Shown here: piece after piece, positions 6,696-9,792 of the stretch
How positions within the stretch are numbered: the first letter of the stretch is position 1
Layout of the letters: the number at the start of each line of letters is the position of its first letter
Translations under genes and position numbers: made by a program
Assembly (NCBI GenBank): GCA_051745935.1
Contig: JBNJEM010000278.1
Location: 1 to 9,792 of the forward strand
Reading direction: 5' to 3'
Source: JBNJEM01 sp051745935
Lineage (GTDB): Bacteria > Planctomycetota > Planctomycetia > Pirellulales > Pirellulaceae
DNA: 9,792 bases
The notes under the pieces: generated by a model
Told to the model about the DNA's origin: nothing
Seen by the model: the letters and a program-made list of their open reading frames with translations, nothing else
The model's database searches: none

Positions 6696-6956
6696 TTACA
6701 CCCGGACACACGCGCCCCGCTCGACATTGGTTCTGCTAATACAAGATAAAATGACAGCTCTCAAATGTGCCAGCTTCTACGAGCGATGAAAAGGGCGGTC
6801 GGCTTCCGTCACGCATTGGCGATGTCCATTTCGACGTACGTGCAGACCGCCGGATCCCCTTGCGAACGGCGGGACATGCCTTTCTTACTGGGAGCGTGAC
6901 ACACAAGCGCACGGTCTCTCACTTCTATATTGAGCACATGACTATTGCTCAGCCGA

Positions 6957-6987
6957 GATAAGCACTTATCCCCCGCCGCCGGGCGGC
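6957..6987 (-). terminator. Weak terminator candidate after the isomerase-like gene
   Basis: Two dyads lie 26-56 bases past the stop codon of the minus-strand gene: GCCGCC/GGCGGC (6975-6980 and 6982-6987) and GATAAG/CTTATC (6957-6962 and 6965-6970). The first is GC-rich but neither is followed by a T-tract on the minus strand, so an intrinsic terminator is doubtful. Rho-dependent ending or simple chance remain possible. Confidence 0.2.
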
Positions 6988-7012
6988 AGTGCGGCACTGG
7001 TTCGTCACCGGC

Positions 7013-7975
7013 TCACGATTCAACCAACGTTTCGAGATAGCGGCGGGCTTTCCTCGCTTCCTTGAGCAAGGCGTTCAGGTCATTCGGATCGTCACGGGTA
7101 ACAGTCTCCACCACCAAGTCCCCACCGGTGAAACCACCTCGTTTCAGCCGGGCCAGTACCGCGGGGAAATCGACCATGCCAGTGCCTGGGGTAACCCACA
7201 CGCTTTTCGCAACCTCGCCTCCGTCCATGCTCGTCTGAAAGTCTTTGATGCACATGCCCTCGGTCACCAAGCCGTCGACATCCGCCGCGTCATCGACCGG
7301 ATCAAGCTGGCCGTCGGAGTAATGATAAACGTTTCCTGGATCGTACCACAAACTAAAATTCTCGTGTCCGACCCGTTCAATGCACCTGCGACACGCTGCT
7401 CCGCTGGCATTCAGCCCGCCATGCGGTTTGATCGTAATCGAGAGCCCTTGTTCGGCGGCATAATCGCAACATTCGGCGATGGCTTTGTAGTAAACGTCGT
7501 AAAGTTTCTTGTTGCCCATGCCGCCCATCAACAGCGACCGGGCTCCAGCTGCCACGCAATTGTCGATCAGCTTGCGCAGACCGCCAATTCCAGCTTCAAG
7601 CGACCGGCCAACGGGAATTCCACCACCGTACACGGAGGGAATTTCCAAACCCCGCTTCCGGGCTTCTTCGCCGATTCTTCGAGCCTCCTCCGGCGTCGTC
7701 TTGACGGAAATCACGAGTCCTCTTTGTTCCACTGTCGTACTCATCAAGCCAGCGTGCTTGAACCCAGCCTCGGCGATGGCATCCAAGGCCACTCGCCAGT
7801 GATGCCGGTCCCAGGGGCGGGTGTAGCATCCAATCCGCCATGCGCTATCGGCCGGCTCTTGTTGCCCCGCGTGAACCGGCCGCCCCATCAGGCTCGATCC
7901 CACGAAACCGGCCACTCCACCCTTGAAGGTCCTTCCCAAAAATCTCCGCCGTGTCATCGTGTTTGTTGTCGCCAT
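7013..7975 (-). CDS. Tat-exported xylose-isomerase-like TIM-barrel protein
   Basis: The 320-residue product resembles the sugar phosphate isomerase/epimerase superfamily (AP endonuclease 2-like TIM barrels), which act on sugars or inositols using a bound divalent metal. It starts with a twin-arginine signal: TRRRFLG (8-14), a hydrophobic stretch, and a likely cleavage site after VHA (34-36). The mature domain shows alternating helices and strands: WRIGCYTRPW (46-55), IPSVYGGG (112-119), IKPHGG (182-187, His185), WYDPGN (210-215, Asp212), CIKDF (242-246), GTGMVDFPAVL (264-274) and LVVE (287-290, Glu290). Acidic and His residues at these strand ends are the likely metal ligands. The open frame extends 28 codons further, but the ATG at 7975 is chosen because AGGAG lies 11 bases before it and the Tat motif follows at the right distance. 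It lies 172 bases downstream of the DUF362 gene on the same strand. The substrate is unknown. Confidence 0.82.
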   Translation of the reverse strand: MATTNTMTRRRFLGRTFKGGVAGFVGSSLMGRPVHAGQQEPADSAWRIGCYTRPWDRHHWRVALDAIAEAGFKHAGLMSTTVEQRGLVISVKTTPEEARRIGEEARKRGLEIPSVYGGGIPVGRSLEAGIGGLRKLIDNCVAAGARSLLMGGMGNKKLYDVYYKAIAECCDYAAEQGLSITIKPHGGLNASGAACRRCIERVGHENFSLWYDPGNVYHYSDGQLDPVDDAADVDGLVTEGMCIKDFQTSMDGGEVAKSVWVTPGTGMVDFPAVLARLKRGGFTGGDLVVETVTRDDPNDLNALLKEARKARRYLETLVES

Positions 7976-7993
7976 CGAAATCATCTCTCCTAA

Positions 7994-8008
7994 GGCGGCA
8001 GGGCCGCC
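7994..8008 (-). promoter_or_regulatory. Small GC hairpin abutting a ribosome binding site
   Basis: GGCGGC (7994-7999) and GCCGCC (8003-8008) form a 6-bp stem with a 3-base loop. On the minus strand the hairpin ends 2 bases before the TAGGAGA ribosome binding sequence (complement of 7985-7991) of the isomerase-like gene. It could modulate translation start. It may also be chance in GC-rich DNA. Confidence 0.35.
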
Positions 8009-8066
8009 AACCAAATAGGGACGCCGCACAGGGATGGTGCGCTCCCGTTGGTCGCTCACGTCAAGG

Positions 8067-8087
8067 ATGCGCGCACCGCGCGCGCAT
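8067..8087. repeat. Hairpin between the two minus-strand genes
   Basis: ATGCGCGC (8067-8074) and GCGCGCAT (8080-8087) form a perfect 8-bp stem around a 5-base loop. It lies 61-81 bases after the DUF362 stop and 92 or more bases before the isomerase-like start. No T-run follows on the minus strand, so it is not a classic intrinsic terminator, although it could attenuate or end the DUF362 transcript. If so, the two genes are not a simple operon. Confidence 0.45.
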
Positions 8088-8147
8088 GTTACGCCCTAAG
8101 ACTCTAAGTTGCAGGGTTCTTGCTCCAAGCGTGCCCATAAGCAACGG

Positions 8148-9497
8148 TCAGCCCCGGATCAGCTCGATTCCCTCGCCGCCCCCTAGATCCCGGGTGTACT
8201 GTTTTTGGCGAGCGTTGTTCCAGTGCTCATGCACCCCCAAGCTTCCCAACCGCTTGCCGTCCTTGCCAGGCGCATACCGCGTATTGGAGGGCGGATTATG
8301 AGCCAGCGCTGCTTCGTGTAAATAGTTGTCGACGGCACCGACGACGCGGGTCACGCTTTTTTCGGCCCCGAGGAAATCCACGGCCACGGATTCGATCGCC
8401 ACCGGATCCTGCGACGCGAACACACTCGCCGTCCAATCGCCGTTAAACGGCGCCGAATGCCACTTTTCCGGCAGTACGGACTGGTGGGGCGCGGCGTACA
8501 GCGCGTCGAGCAAATAGAGGATCGTCTTCTCGCCGAGATGCGGATGTCCCATTAAATCGACCATCGCGTTGTAGGTCCCCATCGGTCGCGAGCGGGTCAG
8601 GATCGACGCGTGAAGATGGCTTGGATTCCAACCGTGGTGCGGATCATCGGGGCCAGTGTCCGGGCGATAAATCGAGCCGAAGTGGTTCTTACCGCAAAGA
8701 GTCACACCCGCTAAACTGTGCCCCTTCATCACAGCCGCGTTGATCTGATACGTTGCGTTTGTCACGCACTTCGGCACCCATGTTTTGTCAGCACCCACCG
8801 TGTCCGGATCACTGAAACAAACTGATGCGTCGTGGTCGGGCTGGACCGTGAAACGTCCCTTGCCACCGTCACGATCCTCGAACCGAATCCCGGGAAACTC
8901 ATCGTGGACGCGGTCGAAAATTGAATCCGGCACCAACCGCGAGGCATCATAGACCACGAGGTCGCTTTCCCGCACGCCGGCCTTCTCCACCACCTGCCGT
9001 AAAAGCGCGGCCGTTAGCTGCGGGGTACTGTAAAAACCTTGGCGCGCGTTGGTTCGCTGTTTGCAGCAATTGAGGTTGAGCTTGACCACAACCTTTTCAC
9101 CAGGTCGATAACCGACATCGCCCCGCCCCAACTTGCGATTCCTGTAGCGGAATAAGGTCCGCCAAGCCGCCTCGTCCGTCTTTGCTCCGGTGAGTTGACG
9201 CAGCGTATCGCGCAGCATTTCCTCCGCGCGCGCCGGATCGGTGAAACGATCCTCGTGCCAGCCACCGTCTTCCGTGTCACCCGTCCATTGAGTGATTCCC
9301 GGATCGTGGATCCATACCACGCGTCCCGGATATGCTCCTTGAGCTTTACCCATGGGCTGGTTTGCCGGTTCCACCGGCGTCCAACGTGCTGGCGGTGTTT
9401 CAGATTCGGCCGCTCGTATCGATCGCGGCACCAACGAAGACAGGGTCTGGCACGTCCCCGCAGCCAGTATCCCCTTCAGGAATTCACGTCGACTCAC
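8148..9497 (-). CDS. Tat-exported DUF362 domain protein
   Basis: The 449-residue product fits the DUF362 family, whose biochemical role is mostly unknown; some members are fused to or associated with iron-sulfur ferredoxin domains, but no CxxCxxC cluster is visible here. The N-terminus SRREFLKG (2-9) followed by a hydrophobic stretch to about residue 30 is a twin-arginine signal, so export as a folded, perhaps cofactor-bound, protein is predicted. Family-like segments are EKVVVKLNLN (134-143), DLVVYDAS (179-186), AAVMKGHSLAGVTLCGKNHFGS (254-275), TILYLLDALY (325-334) and FASQDPVAIESVAVDFL (360-376). The C-terminal YLHEAALAHNPPSNTRYAPGK stretch (392-412) completes the domain. The start is GTG at 9497 with GGGAG 7 bases upstream. 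A -35/-10 pair fits just before it. It lies upstream of, and in line with, the isomerase-like gene, so both may act in one periplasmic or extracytoplasmic process. Confidence 0.85.
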   Translation of the reverse strand: MSRREFLKGILAAGTCQTLSSLVPRSIRAAESETPPARWTPVEPANQPMGKAQGAYPGRVVWIHDPGITQWTGDTEDGGWHEDRFTDPARAEEMLRDTLRQLTGAKTDEAAWRTLFRYRNRKLGRGDVGYRPGEKVVVKLNLNCCKQRTNARQGFYSTPQLTAALLRQVVEKAGVRESDLVVYDASRLVPDSIFDRVHDEFPGIRFEDRDGGKGRFTVQPDHDASVCFSDPDTVGADKTWVPKCVTNATYQINAAVMKGHSLAGVTLCGKNHFGSIYRPDTGPDDPHHGWNPSHLHASILTRSRPMGTYNAMVDLMGHPHLGEKTILYLLDALYAAPHQSVLPEKWHSAPFNGDWTASVFASQDPVAIESVAVDFLGAEKSVTRVVGAVDNYLHEAALAHNPPSNTRYAPGKDGKRLGSLGVHEHWNNARQKQYTRDLGGGEGIELIRG

Positions 9498-9539
9498 GGC
9501 AAGTCTCCCAGATCACTGTTTCAGCTGTTGAAGAAACTC

Positions 9540-9568
9540 AATATGGGGGGGCGCCCCCCTTTTTTCAA
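9540..9568 (-). promoter_or_regulatory. Candidate promoter of the DUF362 gene with a G/C-tract spacer
   Basis: On the minus strand, TTGAAA (complement of 9563-9568) and CATATT (complement of 9540-9545) each match their sigma-70 consensus at 5 of 6 positions and are exactly 17 bases apart. Transcription would start near 9533, leaving a leader of about 35 bases with GGGAG before the GTG start. The spacer consists entirely of AAA, six G, CG and six C, whose last 14 bases are a perfect palindrome. Read on the + strand, the same bases look like a GC stem followed by six T, but no + strand gene ends nearby, so a terminator is less likely. Confidence 0.5.
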
Positions 9569-9592
9569 GCCGTAACTGTTTCGTCGATTGGC

Positions 9593-9685
9593 GTACGTCA
9601 GGCTTTGTAGCCTGACGACCGTGAATCTCGAAACATACGGCACAATTCTCTCTCTACCGTCGTCAGCCTGGAAAGGCTGACGTAC
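9593..9685. repeat. Pair of inverted REP-like hairpins
   Basis: Two 27-base units face each other across 39 bases. Unit one (9593-9619) has stem CGTCAGGC/GCCTGACG with loop TTTGTA. Unit two (9659-9685) has stem CGTCAGCCT/AGGCTGACG with loop GGAA. Written in the same direction, the units match closely from GTACGTCAG to TGACGAC; within the stem, a G-C pair in one is a C-G pair in the other, so the pairing is kept. Such inverted pairs resemble REP/BIME elements, small dispersed non-coding repeats. They lie upstream of the DUF362 gene. Confidence 0.75.
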
Positions 9686-9773
9686 ATGCCCGCCACTTGG
9701 CGAGAGTGCTACTTCAAGCCCTCTCATTATCGACTGCCGCTGCAACGAGAACAAGGGAAGGCAGAGGAATGAA

Positions 9774-9791
9774 AAACAGAAACAGAAACAG
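9774..9791. repeat. AAACAG hexamer repeat running off the edge
   Basis: Three perfect copies of AAACAG (9774-9779, 9780-9785, 9786-9791) reach the end of the window. An ATG at 9769-9771 would read them as Met-Lys followed by alternating Asn-Arg, and GGGAAGG lies upstream, so a new + strand gene could begin here. With only eight codons visible no gene is called. Confidence 0.55.
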
Positions 9792-9792
9792 A

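Larger units (their letters stand above)
6281..7012. other. Gene-free gap between converging transcription units
   Basis: No gene is supported in these ~730 bases. The open frames are short, lack ribosome binding sites and show no family signature. The gap separates the + strand operon from the - strand isomerase-like gene, so both transcripts should end here, yet no stem followed by a T-run was found. It contains a short stem at 6331-6343 (GCCG/CGGC), several short direct repeats, a cluster of inverted repeats at 6638-6695, and two adjacent dyads near 6957-6987. A decayed mobile element or unannotated structured RNA is possible but not shown. Confidence 0.55.

Noticed and set aside
6989..7993. 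334-codon + strand frame opposite the isomerase-like gene
   Set aside because: It is the antisense shadow of the minus-strand gene, which has a Tat signal and TIM-barrel motifs.
7976..8059. 28-codon N-terminal extension of the isomerase-like gene
   Set aside because: It would put residues before the Tat signal, has no ribosome binding site, and the ATG at 7975 has AGGAG at a suitable distance.
9545..9565. GC stem plus six T as an intrinsic terminator on the + strand
   Set aside because: No + strand gene ends within the preceding kilobases, and the perfect palindrome leaves only a short stem once a loop is allowed. The minus-strand promoter reading explains the position better.

Overview
The window looks like chromosomal DNA of a free-living, GC-rich bacterium. 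A member of the Planctomycetota/Verrucomicrobiota side of the tree is my best guess. That rests on two neighbouring Tat-exported proteins of kinds common there (a TIM-barrel sugar isomerase-like protein and a DUF362 protein), on glycan-centred gene content, on long non-coding gaps, and on REP-like hairpins. No rRNA, tRNA, CRISPR array or intact mobile element was seen, so the taxonomic guess is weak.

Left part (1-1719, + strand): the last 17 codons of a gene entering from the left, then a class 3 lipase lipoprotein with a complete Ser-Asp-His triad. Next comes a short ORF with a winged-helix-like N-terminal half and an unrelated-looking tail, probably a truncated gene.

Centre (1720-6280, + strand): an 860-base gene-free stretch carrying several short tandem duplications of different unit lengths (15, 12, 13 and 19 bp) and a palindrome in the probable leader. 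It precedes a tight three-gene operon: a long GH130-family protein, a GT4-type glycosyltransferase and a second, quite different GH130 protein. The genes are 2 bases apart and then overlap by 1 base, so they are almost certainly co-transcribed and translationally coupled. None has a visible signal peptide, so the system is read as cytoplasmic. GH130 members are phosphorylases or hydrolases of beta-mannosides. Pairing two of them with a retaining-type glycosyltransferase suggests a pathway that builds and remodels or recycles an intracellular mannose-containing glycan or glycoside. The substrate cannot be read from sequence.

Right part (6281-9792): a 730-base gene-free gap rich in inverted and short direct repeats separates the operon from two minus-strand genes that converge on it. 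They are a Tat-signal xylose-isomerase-like TIM-barrel protein (7013-7975) and, upstream of it, a Tat-signal DUF362 protein (8148-9497). The DUF362 gene has a good candidate promoter whose 17-base spacer is filled by an A3/G6-CG-C6 tract. Beyond it lies a pair of inverted REP-like hairpins with a compensatory base-pair swap, and a hexamer repeat runs off the right edge.
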